Assembly (NCBI GenBank): GCA_903876615.1
Contig: CAIRAS010000385.1
Coordinates: forward strand, 1-15,353
Reading direction: 5' to 3'
DNA length: 15,353 nt
From: an uncultured Holophagaceae bacterium
GTDB taxonomy: Bacteria > Acidobacteriota > Holophagae > Holophagales > Holophagaceae
The notes beneath the pieces are model-generated. The model made no database searches. It had not been told where the DNA came from and was given only the letters and a program-made list of their open reading frames with translations. The position numbers and the translations under genes were made by a program. Of this stretch, positions 1-9,752 are shown piece after piece. Positions within the stretch are counted from its first letter, which is position 1. Each line of letters opens with the position of its first letter.

Positions 1-2187
1 CCCGTCATCGAGCGGGCCCTGCAGCGCGCGCCCGGCAAGTGCGTGGTGAACTCCATCAACTTCGAGGACGGCGACGCCCGGCCCCGCCGGATCCTGGAGC
101 TCTGCCGCACCTACGGCGCCGCAGTGGTGGCCCTCACCATCGACGAGCGGGGCATGGCCAAGAGCCGCGCCCAGAAGCTGGAAGTGGCCCGCCGCCTCTA
201 CGCCCTGGCCGTGGACGAGTACGGCATGGATCCCGGGGACCTCATCATCGATCCCCTCACCTTCACCCTGGGCAGCGGCGATGAGGAGTTCCGCGGCTCC
301 GCCGTGGAGACCCTGGAGGCCCTGAAGCTGATCAAGGCCGAGCTGCCGGGCGTCATGACCATCCTGGGCGTCAGCAACGTGAGCTTCGGTCTGAACCCCG
401 CGGCCCGGCACGTGCTGAACGCGCTCATGCTCTACCACGGCGTACGCCACGGCCTGGACATGGCCATCTTCAACGCCTCGAAGGTCATCCCCGTCGCCAA
501 GATCGATCCTGAGGACCGGCGCAGCTTCGAGGACCTGATCTTCGACCGCCGCAGCGAAGGCTACGACCCCCTCAAGGTCGTCCTCGCCCGCTTCAGCGGC
601 CGCAAGGCCGTGCAGGTGGAGGACCATCGCGCCGACCGGCCCGTGCTCGAGCGCCTGCGCGACGGGATTCTCGACGGCGAGAAGCAGGCCATCCTGACGG
701 ACGTGGACGAGGCCCTGAAGGACCACGATCCCCTCATGCTCATCAATGAGGTGCTGCTGGGCGCCATGAAGGTGGTGGGCGAGCGCTTCGGCGCCGGCGA
801 GATGCAGCTGCCCTTCGTGCTGGAGAGCGCCGAGGCCATGAAGGCCGCCATCCGGCGCATCGAACCGCACCTGCCCAAGGGCGGCAGCTACCAGAAGGGC
901 CGCATCCTCCTGGCCACCGTTAAGGGCGACGTGCATGACATCGGCAAGAACCTGGTGGACATCATCCTCAGCAACAACGGCTTCGAGGTAAGAAACCTGG
1001 GCATCAAGCAGCCCATCGAGGCGATCCTCAAGGAGCTGAAGGCCTGGCCCGCGGACGCCATCGGCCTCTCGGGCCTGCTGGTGAAGTCCACCGTGATCAT
1101 GAAGGAGAACCTGCACTTCATGGAGGAGCAGGGCCTGAAGGTGCCCGTCATCCTGGGCGGCGCCGCCCTCACCCGCGACTACGTGGAGGGCGACTGCCGC
1201 CGGGCCTATGCTGGGCCGGTCTACTACGCCGAGGACGCTTTCGAGGGGCTTCGGCACATGCAGGCGCTGGTGGCGGGTGAACCCGGTGTTCCGGCCGCTG
1301 CTCCAGCCGCCGTCGCGGTTGGAGACATCAAAATCCTGAGGCGGGGTGGCGCGGCTGTGCCGCTGTCGGCCTCCGGCCAGAGCAGCTGGGTGCGCCACGA
1401 GGAGACTCCGCCGACGCCCCCCTTCTGGGGCGTCCGCGAAGACGCCGCGACCACCGAGGAGCTCTTCGGCCACCTCGACGAGTTCGCCCTCATCCGCAAC
1501 CGCTGGGGCTTCGCCCAGGGCAGCCAGAACGACGAGGCCTTCGCCGCGGTATTGCGCGACAAGGCCGAGCCCCAGCTGGCCCGCTGGAAGGCGCGCCTGG
1601 CAGCCACGCCCATGCTCGAACCCCGGGCTCGCTACGGCTACTTCCCCGTGCGCGCCGACGGCGATGCCCTCCAGGTCTTCGATCCCGCCGAACCCACCCG
1701 GCCCCTGGCCCGGCTCACCTTCCCCCGGCAGACCGCGGGCCGGCGCCTCAGCCTCCCGGACTTCTTCCGAGCCGACCAGACCGATGTGCTGGCCCTCCAG
1801 CTCGTGACCCTCGGCCAGACCGCCGCCGACCACGCGGCCCGGCTCTACAGGGAGGACGGCTACGCCGACTACTTCGCCTTCCACGGCCTCGCCACGGAGC
1901 TCACGGAGGCCTACGCGGAGCTGCTGCACGCCCGCATCCGCCGGGAGCTGGGGATCCAGGCCAAGGACCTCCCGGGCCGCGCCCTCTTCGCCCAGGGCTA
2001 CCAGGGCTCCCGCTACTCCTATGGCTACCCCGCCTGCCCCGACCTCGAGGGCAACGGACCGATCCTGGATCTCCTGGACGGCGGCCAGATCGGTGTAAAG
2101 CTCAGCGAGAGCCACCAGATGGACCCCGAATACACCACCAGCGCCCTGGTGGCGTGGCATCCGCAGGCACGGTACTTCTCAATCTGA
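1..2187 (+). CDS. metH: Cobalamin-dependent methionine synthase (C-terminal part; 5' end outside window)
   Basis: This enzyme transfers a methyl group from 5-methyltetrahydrofolate, via methylcobalamin, to homocysteine to give methionine. The reading frame is open from base 1, so the homocysteine domain and the start of the pterin barrel lie upstream; about 728 residues are visible. In order I see the rest of the pterin-binding domain (VNSINFEDGD near the start), the cobalamin cap (visible residues about 215-290), the Rossmann B12 domain with GDVHDIGKN, whose His (visible residue 312) is the expected lower cobalt ligand, and the reactivation domain from about residue 463 with RYSYGYPACP (from residue 671), the SAM-binding signature. 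A roughly 50-residue Ala/Pro-rich linker precedes the reactivation domain. The C-terminus (WHPQARYFSI) matches the family's normal end, so the 3' end is intact. It lies upstream of the SAM riboswitch, which therefore does not act on it in cis. Confidence 0.97.
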   Translation, partial: PVIERALQRAPGKCVVNSINFEDGDARPRRILELCRTYGAAVVALTIDERGMAKSRAQKLEVARRLYALAVDEYGMDPGDLIIDPLTFTLGSGDEEFRGSAVETLEALKLIKAELPGVMTILGVSNVSFGLNPAARHVLNALMLYHGVRHGLDMAIFNASKVIPVAKIDPEDRRSFEDLIFDRRSEGYDPLKVVLARFSGRKAVQVEDHRADRPVLERLRDGILDGEKQAILTDVDEALKDHDPLMLINEVLLGAMKVVGERFGAGEMQLPFVLESAEAMKAAIRRIEPHLPKGGSYQKGRILLATVKGDVHDIGKNLVDIILSNNGFEVRNLGIKQPIEAILKELKAWPADAIGLSGLLVKSTVIMKENLHFMEEQGLKVPVILGGAALTRDYVEGDCRRAYAGPVYYAEDAFEGLRHMQALVAGEPGVPAAAPAAVAVGDIKILRRGGAAVPLSASGQSSWVRHEETPPTPPFWGVREDAATTEELFGHLDEFALIRNRWGFAQGSQNDEAFAAVLRDKAEPQLARWKARLAATPMLEPRARYGYFPVRADGDALQVFDPAEPTRPLARLTFPRQTAGRRLSLPDFFRADQTDVLALQLVTLGQTAADHAARLYREDGYADYFAFHGLATELTEAYAELLHARIRRELGIQAKDLPGRALFAQGYQGSRYSYGYPACPDLEGNGPILDLLDGGQIGVKLSESHQMDPEYTTSALVAWHPQARYFSI

Positions 2188-2214
2188 GCCCCTGTCCAGA
2201 TATCCACCCCATGA

Positions 2215-3816
<1,602 letters not shown>

Positions 3817-3820
3817 TCCG

Positions 3821-4756
3821 ATGCCCGTCAAAGTCCCCGCCTCCCTTCCCGCCCGCAGCGTCCTGGACGCGGAGAACGTCTTCCTCATGGACGAGCTCCG
3901 CGCCCTGCACCAGGACATCCGTCCGCTTCGCATCGCGATCCTCAACCTGATGCCCACCAAGGTGGCCACGGAGACGCAGCTCCTGCGACTCCTGGGCAAC
4001 ACGCCGCTGCAGGTGGAGGTGACGCTGCTGCACATGGCCTCCCACGACTCCAAGAACACCTCGGCGGAGCACCTGCTGGAGCACTACGTCTCCTTTTCCG
4101 AAGTCCGCGACCAGTCCTTTGATGGGCTCATCGTCACCGGCGCCCCCGTGGAGCAGATGCCCTTCGAGGCGGTGGACTACTGGGGCGAGCTGACCGAGTT
4201 GCTCGACTGGGCCCGCACCAACGTGTTCTCCAGCCTCTTCATCTGCTGGGGCGCCCAGGCGGCCCTCTTCCGCTACTACGGTGTCCCCAAGTACGCGCTC
4301 TCCGAGAAGATGTTCGGCATCTTCCCGCACCGGGTGAACGCCCGCCTCGAGCGCATCGTGCAGGGCTTCGACGATGTCTTCTACGCGCCGCACTCCCGCC
4401 ACACCGAGACCCGCCGGGAGGACATCCTGGCAGTGCCAGAGCTGGTCCTGGTCGCCGAATCCGACGAGTCCGGCGTCTATCTGGTCCAGTCCAAGGACCG
4501 TCGCCAGGTCTTCGTCACGGGCCACTCGGAGTACGATCCCTGCACGCTGCAGGGCGAATACGCCCGGGACCTGGGCAAGGGCCTGCCTATTGGCGTGCCC
4601 CGCAACTATTTCCCGGGGGACGATCCCTCACGGCCGCCCCTGGTGCGCTGGCGGGGCCACGCGAACCTGCTCTTCGCGAACTGGCTGAACTACTTTGTGT
4701 ACCAGGAGACTCCCTACACCTTCGGTCCGGAGTCCCCCGAGGGAGGACCGTCATGA
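3821..4756 (+). CDS. metA: Homoserine O-acetyltransferase (MetA family)
   Basis: The enzyme acylates L-homoserine, the committed step to methionine. The 311-aa product matches the MetA (HTS) family from end to end: [20 protein letters not shown], then [15 protein letters not shown], then [10 protein letters not shown], then [10 protein letters not shown]. The catalytic residues are Cys142, His235 and Glu237, at the same numbers as in E. coli MetA. Residue 111 is Glu. In this family Glu111 has been tied to acetyl-CoA use and Gly111 to succinyl-CoA use, so I infer O-acetylhomoserine as the product, which fits the adjacent MetY. It starts 4 bases after the metY stop, with AAGG about 9 bases upstream, and its stop overlaps the next start as ATGA, so translation is probably coupled. 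Automated annotation may call it homoserine O-succinyltransferase from the family name. Confidence 0.94.
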   Translation: MPVKVPASLPARSVLDAENVFLMDELRALHQDIRPLRIAILNLMPTKVATETQLLRLLGNTPLQVEVTLLHMASHDSKNTSAEHLLEHYVSFSEVRDQSFDGLIVTGAPVEQMPFEAVDYWGELTELLDWARTNVFSSLFICWGAQAALFRYYGVPKYALSEKMFGIFPHRVNARLERIVQGFDDVFYAPHSRHTETRREDILAVPELVLVAESDESGVYLVQSKDRRQVFVTGHSEYDPCTLQGEYARDLGKGLPIGVPRNYFPGDDPSRPPLVRWRGHANLLFANWLNYFVYQETPYTFGPESPEGGPS

Positions 4757-6081
4757 GCCTGAAGGTCCTCAAGTTCGGTGGCAGCTCCGTCGGCACTGCC
4801 GAGGCCCTGCGCCGCGCCGCCGCCATCGTGCACGACGAGCTGCCGACGGGCGGACTGGTCGTGGTTTCTGCCCTGCGGGGCACCACGGATCGAATCCTCG
4901 ATGCCTGTGCCGCCGCCACCCGCGGCGACCTGCCCACGGCCCTCGCCCTTCGACAGGCCATGGAGGAGCGCCACCACCAGGTCGCCTCAGAGTTGGGCTT
5001 CCTGGAGGCCGTCCTGCCCGCCTGGAACCCGCTCTTCGACCGCCTGGACCAATTGCTCACGGGCATGGCCATGCTGGGTGAGGGCACGCCCCGGGGGCGC
5101 GACGCGGCTCTGGCCGTGGGCGAGACGCTCTCCGCCAACCTGGCGGCCCACTGCTTCCAGGCCAGCTTCCGGGACGTGCGCGAGGTCATGAAGACCGACG
5201 CGCGCTTCGGCAAGGCCCGGCCCCTCCTCGAGGCCCTGCGGACCGAGGCCGCCCCCTGGCGTGAGGCCCTGGCCGGGGGGGCGCTCTGGGTGACCCAGGG
5301 CTTCCTCGGTGCCTCCCCCGAGGGCATCACCACCACCCTGGGCCGCGGCGGCTCGGACACCAGCGCCACCCTGCTGGGCGAGGCCCTGGGCGCCGAGGAA
5401 GTGCAGATCTGGACTGACGTGGACGGGGTGCTCACCGCGGATCCCAGCCTGGTGCGCGAGGCGCGCCCCATCCCCCAGATGAGCCTGGGCGAGGCCGAGG
5501 CCCTCAGTGCCTTCGGCGCCAAGGTGCTGCACGCGGACTCCCTGGCCCCGGGCGGCCGCGCGGGCTTCCGGCTGGTGGTGGCCAACACCCTGCGCCCCGG
5601 CGCCTCCCGCACCGTGATCCTCCCCCATCCACCGGTCCGCCCCGCGGGCACCATCACCTCCGTGGCCTATAAGGAGGGCATCCACCTGCTGCGCTTCCCC
5701 GCCTCGGCAGGCCTGGAGCCGCCCCTGGAGGCCGCCCGCAGCCTGGAGGAGGCCGGTGCCCTGCGCTTCGGCCTCATCTCCAGTCCAGCCGGCACCCTGC
5801 TGGCGGTGCGGCCGGAGACCCACGCGGCAGCCGAAGTCCTGGGGACCCTGGCGGCCTCGGGCCTGGCCTGTGAGTCCGGCTGGGCCGTGGTGGCCCTGGT
5901 GGGCGAGGGACTTCGGACCGATCCGCTGGCGGCCCTGCGCTACCTGGCGACCCTGGGGCAGGAGCCCGTGGGCGGTTTGCTCACCGGCAGCAGCACGGTC
6001 TCCATCGCCTTCCTGGTGCCCGAGGCGCGGCTGGCAGAGATCATCCCCCGCCTCCATGAACACTGTGTCCAGGCTCTTTGA
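4753..6081 (+). CDS. lysC: Aspartokinase (monofunctional, LysC-like)
   Basis: It phosphorylates aspartate, the first step to lysine, threonine and methionine. The 442-aa product has the amino-acid-kinase fold with KFGGSSVG at residues 7-14, [12 protein letters not shown] around residues 194-205, [13 protein letters not shown] from residue 220 and [10 protein letters not shown] from residue 255. The length and the long alpha-helical insert (about residues 60-160) resemble the E. coli LysC/ThrA-type kinases more than the shorter two-subunit form. The C-terminal ~145 residues fit a pair of ACT regulatory domains but are divergent. No homoserine dehydrogenase domain is fused. The start overlaps the metA stop (ATGA) and has GGAGG at 4742-4746. 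As third gene behind a SAM riboswitch it is probably a methionine-dedicated isozyme; other aspartokinases may exist elsewhere in the genome. The symbol marks the family, not proven lysine feedback. Confidence 0.93.
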   Translation: MSLKVLKFGGSSVGTAEALRRAAAIVHDELPTGGLVVVSALRGTTDRILDACAAATRGDLPTALALRQAMEERHHQVASELGFLEAVLPAWNPLFDRLDQLLTGMAMLGEGTPRGRDAALAVGETLSANLAAHCFQASFRDVREVMKTDARFGKARPLLEALRTEAAPWREALAGGALWVTQGFLGASPEGITTTLGRGGSDTSATLLGEALGAEEVQIWTDVDGVLTADPSLVREARPIPQMSLGEAEALSAFGAKVLHADSLAPGGRAGFRLVVANTLRPGASRTVILPHPPVRPAGTITSVAYKEGIHLLRFPASAGLEPPLEAARSLEEAGALRFGLISSPAGTLLAVRPETHAAAEVLGTLAASGLACESGWAVVALVGEGLRTDPLAALRYLATLGQEPVGGLLTGSSTVSIAFLVPEARLAEIIPRLHEHCVQAL

Positions 6082-6106
6082 GGCGGTTGCCGAAGCCTGG
6101 ACCGGG

Positions 6107-6337
6107 TCAGCCCTGCTTCAGCAGCCAAGCCTTCAGCCGCGTGTGGAAGTCCTCAGGATGCTCCAGATCCGCTGGCATCAGGCGGGCGGGGTGCTCGGGG
6201 TCGCCCACGACCAGGTGGGTGCTCTCGATCCCGTTGGGCAGACGGCTGCCATCCGGCAGAGACCAGACAGCCCCCCGACGCTCCGTGGGGATGGGCGAGG
6301 CCACCTGCCGCCGCTCCTTCTGCTCCCCTAGGTTCAT
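6107..6337 (-). CDS. Small conserved-looking hypothetical protein, 76 aa
   Basis: I do not recognise this protein. It reads MNLGEQKERRQVASPIPT at its start and LKAWLLKQG at its end. It is soluble-looking, with a charged N-terminus and a C-terminal amphipathic stretch (DFHTRLKAW), and has no cysteine, signal peptide or membrane segment. I call it real because an AGGAG (6344-6348, read on the minus strand) lies exactly 6 bases before its ATG, and because it fills a gap that no plus-strand gene explains. It converges on the aspartokinase, leaving 25 bases between the two stops, and diverges from the M13 peptidase across a 152-base spacer. Function unknown. Confidence 0.7.
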   Translation of the reverse strand: MNLGEQKERRQVASPIPTERRGAVWSLPDGSRLPNGIESTHLVVGDPEHPARLMPADLEHPEDFHTRLKAWLLKQG

Positions 6338-6489
6338 TGCACTCTCCTGTAGGATCTTAAGGATAAGTCGTTCCCTGCCAGATGCCAGTCGGCTGCGGGT
6401 GGCATGAGAATAGATGCCGGAATTACACTCTTTAATGCTATTCCAGGCCAGCTTTTCAAGCCGTCATAAAGAATTCTCGAGGTCCTGCC
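6338..6489. other. AT-rich divergent intergenic region with short repeats
   Basis: This 152-base spacer separates the small minus-strand gene from the M13 peptidase gene and must hold promoters for both. It is visibly more AT-rich than anything else in the window (for example 6406-6475). AGATGCC occurs twice (6380-6386 and 6412-6418). ATGCCA (6382-6387) pairs with TGGCAT (6400-6405), and GAATAG (6408-6413) with CTATTC (6438-6443). TTTAAT at 6431-6436 resembles a -10 box, but no convincing -35 lies at the right distance, so I call no specific promoter. Confidence 0.5.
6479..6482 (+). promoter_or_regulatory. Ribosome binding site supporting a GTG start
   Basis: GAGG ends 7 bases before the GTG at 6490. 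No ATG in the same frame lies near the N-terminus ahead of the hydrophobic leader, so GTG is the best start. Confidence 0.6.
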
Positions 6490-8550
6490 GTGCACCCATC
6501 CTGGTCCCCCCTGGTCGTCTGTCTTGCCACCTCCTTGCTGGTGGCGGCTCCACCCCGCAAGGACCGGCAGGTCACCCTTCAGGGCCTGGACCTGCCGGGC
6601 ATGGATCTGTCGGTGGCCCCGGGGAATGCCTTTTATGGCTATGCCAACGGCGCCTGGGAGAAGCGCACCGAGATCCCCGCCGACCGGGCGGCTTACGGTG
6701 TCGACGCCGAGGTCACCGACCTAACGGACAAGCGGACCGCGGCGCTGATCAAGGCCGCCGCGGCCGCCAAGGCCCCGACGGGCTCGGAACTCCGCAAGAT
6801 CGGTGACTGCTACACCAGCTTCATGGACGAGGCCGCCATCGAGGCACAGGGGCTGCGGCCCCTGGCCCCCACCTTCAAGGCCATCGCCGGGCTGCGGGAC
6901 CGCAAGGAGCTCGCCCACTTCCTCGGCACCACCCTGCGAGCCGATGTGGATGTGCTGAACGCCACCCATGTCGAGACCCCCAACCTGTTCGGGCTCTGGG
7001 TGGCCCAGGATCTTGACGACCCGAGCCGCTACGCGCCGTTCCTCCTGCAGGGCGGGCTGGGCCTCCCGGAGCGCAGCTACTACCTGGACCCGTCCAAGGG
7101 CATGGCCGAGATCCGCGCCCAGTACCTGACCCACGTGACCGCGATGCTCAAGCTGGCGGGGGAGTCCGATGCCCCCGGCAAGGCCGCAGCCGTGGTGGAC
7201 CTGGAAACCCGCATGGCCAAGGCTCACGTGAGCCGGGAAGCCACCGGCGACGTGCTCAAGGGGAACAACCACTGGACCCGGGCCGAGTTCAGCACCAGGG
7301 CTCCGGGGCTGGACTGGGAGGCGTTCTTCAGCGCCGCCGGGCTCAGCCGACCCAAGGTGTTCGTGGTCTGGCAGCCCACGGCTGTCACCGGCCTCTCGGC
7401 CCTGGTGGCAGAGGCGCCCCTCGCCACCTGGAAGGCCTACCTCACCTTCCACGCCCTCCAGAACCGGGCCCGGGTGCTGCCCAAGGCCGTGGAGGAGCAG
7501 TCCTTCTCCTTCTACGGCAAGGTGCTGAGCGGGGCCACTAAGCCCCGTGAACGATGGGTCTACGGTGTGGCCGCCACCAACCGCACCCTCGGCGAGGCCG
7601 TGGGCAAGGCCTACGTGGCCCTCCACTTTCCCCCCGGGGAGAAGATCCGGGCCCAGCGGATGGTGGCGAACCTTGTCGCAGCCTTCCGCACCCGCATCCA
7701 ACAGCTGGACTGGATGACCCCGGAGACGAAGGCCAAGGCCGTGGCCAAGCTGGCCACCCTCAAGGTGGGTGTGGGCTACCCGGACCGCTGGCGGGACTAC
7801 CGCCGGCTAAAAATCGTGGCGGGAGACGCCTTCGGCAACACCGAGCGCGCCGAGCGCTTCGAATACGAGCGGAACCTGCGGAAGCTGGGACGCGCCATCG
7901 ACCGCACCGAGTGGGTGATGACCCCGCAGACCGTGAACGCCGTGAACCTCCCGGTCATGAACGCCCTCAACTTCCCCGCAGCCATCCTGCAGCCCCCCTA
8001 CTTCGATCCCCAGCGCCCGGTGGTCATGGACTACGGCGCCATCGGCGCGGTCATCGGCCACGAGATCAGCCACAGCTTCGACGACTCCGGCTCCCTCTTC
8101 GACGCCACTGGCAGGCTCCGCAACTGGTGGACCCCCGAGGACATGAAGCACTTCCAGGCCTCTGCGGACCAGCTGGTCAGGCAGTACGACGCCTACCGGC
8201 CCTTCCCGGACCTGGCGATCAACGGCAAGCAGACCCTGGGTGAGAACATCGCGGATGTGGCAGGCCTCGCCGCCGCCTACGATGCCTACCGCCTGACCCT
8301 CGGCGGCAAGCCCGCGCCCGTCGTGCAAGGCTTCACCGGGGACCAGCAGTTCTTCATCAGCTACGCCCAGAGCTGGCGGGAGAAGCTCCGCGAGCCCATG
8401 CTTCGCCAGCAGATCCTGACGGACGGTCACGCGCCCGCCAGCTACCGGCCCGCCACCGTGCGGAACCTCGATGCCTGGTACGCAGCTTTCCAGGTCAAGC
8501 CCGGCCAGGCCCTCTACCTCGCCCCGGCAGACCGCGTGAAGATCTGGTAG
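6490..8550 (+). CDS. M13 family (neprilysin/PepO-like) zinc metallopeptidase
   Basis: An endopeptidase of the gluzincin clan that cleaves oligopeptides, usually outside the cytoplasm. The 686-aa product covers both M13 domains. The N-terminal domain opens with NAFYGYANGAW; the C-terminal catalytic domain has VIGHEISHSFD, with His524 and His528 as zinc ligands and Glu525 as catalytic base, and GENIADVAGL with Glu585 as third ligand. It ends with the family's PGQALYLAPADRVKIW, so it is complete. The leader WSPLVVCLATSLLVAA is a probable signal sequence but lacks a clear basic n-region and a good cleavage site; LVVC is not a convincing lipobox. The substrate-binding motif, normally NA followed by two aromatics, reads NAVN (483-486). 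Its stop lies 9 bases before the next start, and that gene's Shine-Dalgarno overlaps the stop. Confidence 0.95.
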   Translation: MHPSWSPLVVCLATSLLVAAPPRKDRQVTLQGLDLPGMDLSVAPGNAFYGYANGAWEKRTEIPADRAAYGVDAEVTDLTDKRTAALIKAAAAAKAPTGSELRKIGDCYTSFMDEAAIEAQGLRPLAPTFKAIAGLRDRKELAHFLGTTLRADVDVLNATHVETPNLFGLWVAQDLDDPSRYAPFLLQGGLGLPERSYYLDPSKGMAEIRAQYLTHVTAMLKLAGESDAPGKAAAVVDLETRMAKAHVSREATGDVLKGNNHWTRAEFSTRAPGLDWEAFFSAAGLSRPKVFVVWQPTAVTGLSALVAEAPLATWKAYLTFHALQNRARVLPKAVEEQSFSFYGKVLSGATKPRERWVYGVAATNRTLGEAVGKAYVALHFPPGEKIRAQRMVANLVAAFRTRIQQLDWMTPETKAKAVAKLATLKVGVGYPDRWRDYRRLKIVAGDAFGNTERAERFEYERNLRKLGRAIDRTEWVMTPQTVNAVNLPVMNALNFPAAILQPPYFDPQRPVVMDYGAIGAVIGHEISHSFDDSGSLFDATGRLRNWWTPEDMKHFQASADQLVRQYDAYRPFPDLAINGKQTLGENIADVAGLAAAYDAYRLTLGGKPAPVVQGFTGDQQFFISYAQSWREKLREPMLRQQILTDGHAPASYRPATVRNLDAWYAAFQVKPGQALYLAPADRVKIW

Positions 8551-8559
8551 GAGAAGCCC

Positions 8560-9150
8560 ATGTCCCTGCTCGACGCCCGCCGCAGCATCCTCGTGATGAT
8601 CGACTTCCAGGGCAAGCTGGTGCACCTGGTGCACCGCCCGGCCCTGGTGCTGGAGACCGCCCACCGCCTGCTGCGGCTAGCGGACCTCTTCGCGGTGCCC
8701 GTGGTGCTCACGGAGCAGTATCCCAAGGGCATCGGTCCCACCGAAGCGGGCCTTCGGGCGGCCTTCGACGGGCTGAGCGTGCCCACCTTCTTCCTGGAAA
8801 AGACGGCCTTCGGCTGCTGCGGGGATGCGGGCTTTGAGGCAGCTCTTCAGCAGGCCCGGCCCGGCCTGGCCCCCGCGCAGCGGCAGATCGTGGTGGCGGG
8901 CATCGAGGCCCACGTCTGCGTGATGCAGACCGTGCTCGAGCTGCTGGCCTCGGGTCACGAGGTCCACCTCTGCTGGGAGGCCGTCAGCGGACGCGGCGAG
9001 GAATACCGGCGCCACGCCCTGGACCGCATGGCCGCGGCGGGCGCCACGCTCACCAACCACGAGTCCGTGGCCTTCGAGTGGGCTCGCGATAAGAACCACC
9101 CCCAGTTCAAGGCCCTGTCGGCTTTGCTGAAAGAGGGGCAGCCCAGCTGA
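8560..9150 (+). CDS. Isochorismatase-like cysteine hydrolase
   Basis: A cytoplasmic alpha/beta hydrolase of the isochorismatase-like (cysteine hydrolase) superfamily, 196 aa, the usual single-domain size (compare YcaC-type proteins). The expected triad is visible: Asp15 in MIDFQGKL, Lys81 in EKTAFGCC and Cys120 in GIEAHVCVMQT. The substrate cannot be read from sequence; members act on isochorismate, nicotinamide, N-carbamoyl compounds or unknown amides. No isochorismate-pathway or nicotinamide-pathway gene is nearby. AGGAG overlaps the stop of the M13 peptidase gene 8 bases upstream of this ATG, and the stop overlaps the next start by one base (TGATG), so the three genes are probably co-translated. 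Confidence 0.92.
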   Translation: MSLLDARRSILVMIDFQGKLVHLVHRPALVLETAHRLLRLADLFAVPVVLTEQYPKGIGPTEAGLRAAFDGLSVPTFFLEKTAFGCCGDAGFEAALQQARPGLAPAQRQIVVAGIEAHVCVMQTVLELLASGHEVHLCWEAVSGRGEEYRRHALDRMAAAGATLTNHESVAFEWARDKNHPQFKALSALLKEGQPS

Positions 9151-9752
9151 TGTCCCGCATCCACGGCCAGCCCGTCCCCGCCCTGTTCCCGGCCTCCGGC
9201 CCCGTGTCCGTGATGCTGTTCGGCGAGGCTCCCGGCCCCCGGGGCGCGGACCAGTCCGGCCTGCCCTTCTGGGGGGACGGTGCTGGCGTCACCGTCTTCC
9301 GGGCCCTGGCCGCGGCGGGCCGGGCCGACGTCCCGGAGGCTGCCTGGGAGGACTGGGACGGCGCCCGGTTCAAGCGCCTGGGCCTGATTCCCCGCCTGCA
9401 CGGCACCGCCCTCAGCAACGCCTACCCCGCCTGTCCCACCAAGGACGGGGAGCACTTCCACGCCCCCTCCAACCGGGACCTGCTGGCCCCGGAGAACCAG
9501 GCCCGCCTCCTGGCAGAGCTGACCCGGGCCTCGGCCGAACGGACCTCGCCCCTGCGGGTCATCGCCTTCGGGAAGCGGGCGGGGTGGATCCTGGAGCGCC
9601 TGCCCGGCGTCCCGGCGCTGGACCTCCACGCCCTCCCCCATCCCAGCGCCCAGGGCCTCCTGCAGGCGGCTCCGGGCAAGGGCCGGGGCCTCCGCCTGGC
9701 GGATCTCCGCGCCGCCTGGGAGGAGGCCCTCCTGGCCCTGCTCCAGCGCTGA
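9150..9752 (+). CDS. Uracil-DNA glycosylase superfamily protein
   Basis: A 200-aa protein with the two UDG-superfamily active-site motifs: FGEAPGPRGADQSGLPFWGD at residues 24-43 (water-activating loop, family 4-like) and PHPS at 163-166 (minor-groove intercalation loop). LSNAYPACPTKD (88-99) sits where family 4 enzymes have a TN-K-C stretch. The fold suggests removal of uracil or another damaged base from DNA, but activity is not proven. There is only one cysteine (Cys95), so the four-cysteine iron-sulphur site of family 4/5 enzymes is absent. The N-terminus starts almost directly at the first motif strand. The start overlaps the preceding stop by one base. Confidence 0.82.
   Translation: MSRIHGQPVPALFPASGPVSVMLFGEAPGPRGADQSGLPFWGDGAGVTVFRALAAAGRADVPEAAWEDWDGARFKRLGLIPRLHGTALSNAYPACPTKDGEHFHAPSNRDLLAPENQARLLAELTRASAERTSPLRVIAFGKRAGWILERLPGVPALDLHALPHPSAQGLLQAAPGKGRGLRLADLRAAWEEALLALLQR

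Noticed and set aside
4987..6063. A 358-codon open frame on the minus strand
   Set aside because: It is antisense to aspartokinase, extremely Gly/Gln-rich and without a domain.
6514..6525. Possible lipobox in the M13 peptidase leader
   Set aside because: LVVC has Val immediately before Cys, where Gly, Ala or Ser is expected, so lipoprotein processing is not supported.
6414..6806. A 130-codon plus-strand open frame over the start of the M13 peptidase
   Set aside because: It continues out of frame into the M13 coding sequence and has Gly/Arg/Pro-rich shadow composition; the GTG start with GAGG at 6479-6482 explains the region better.
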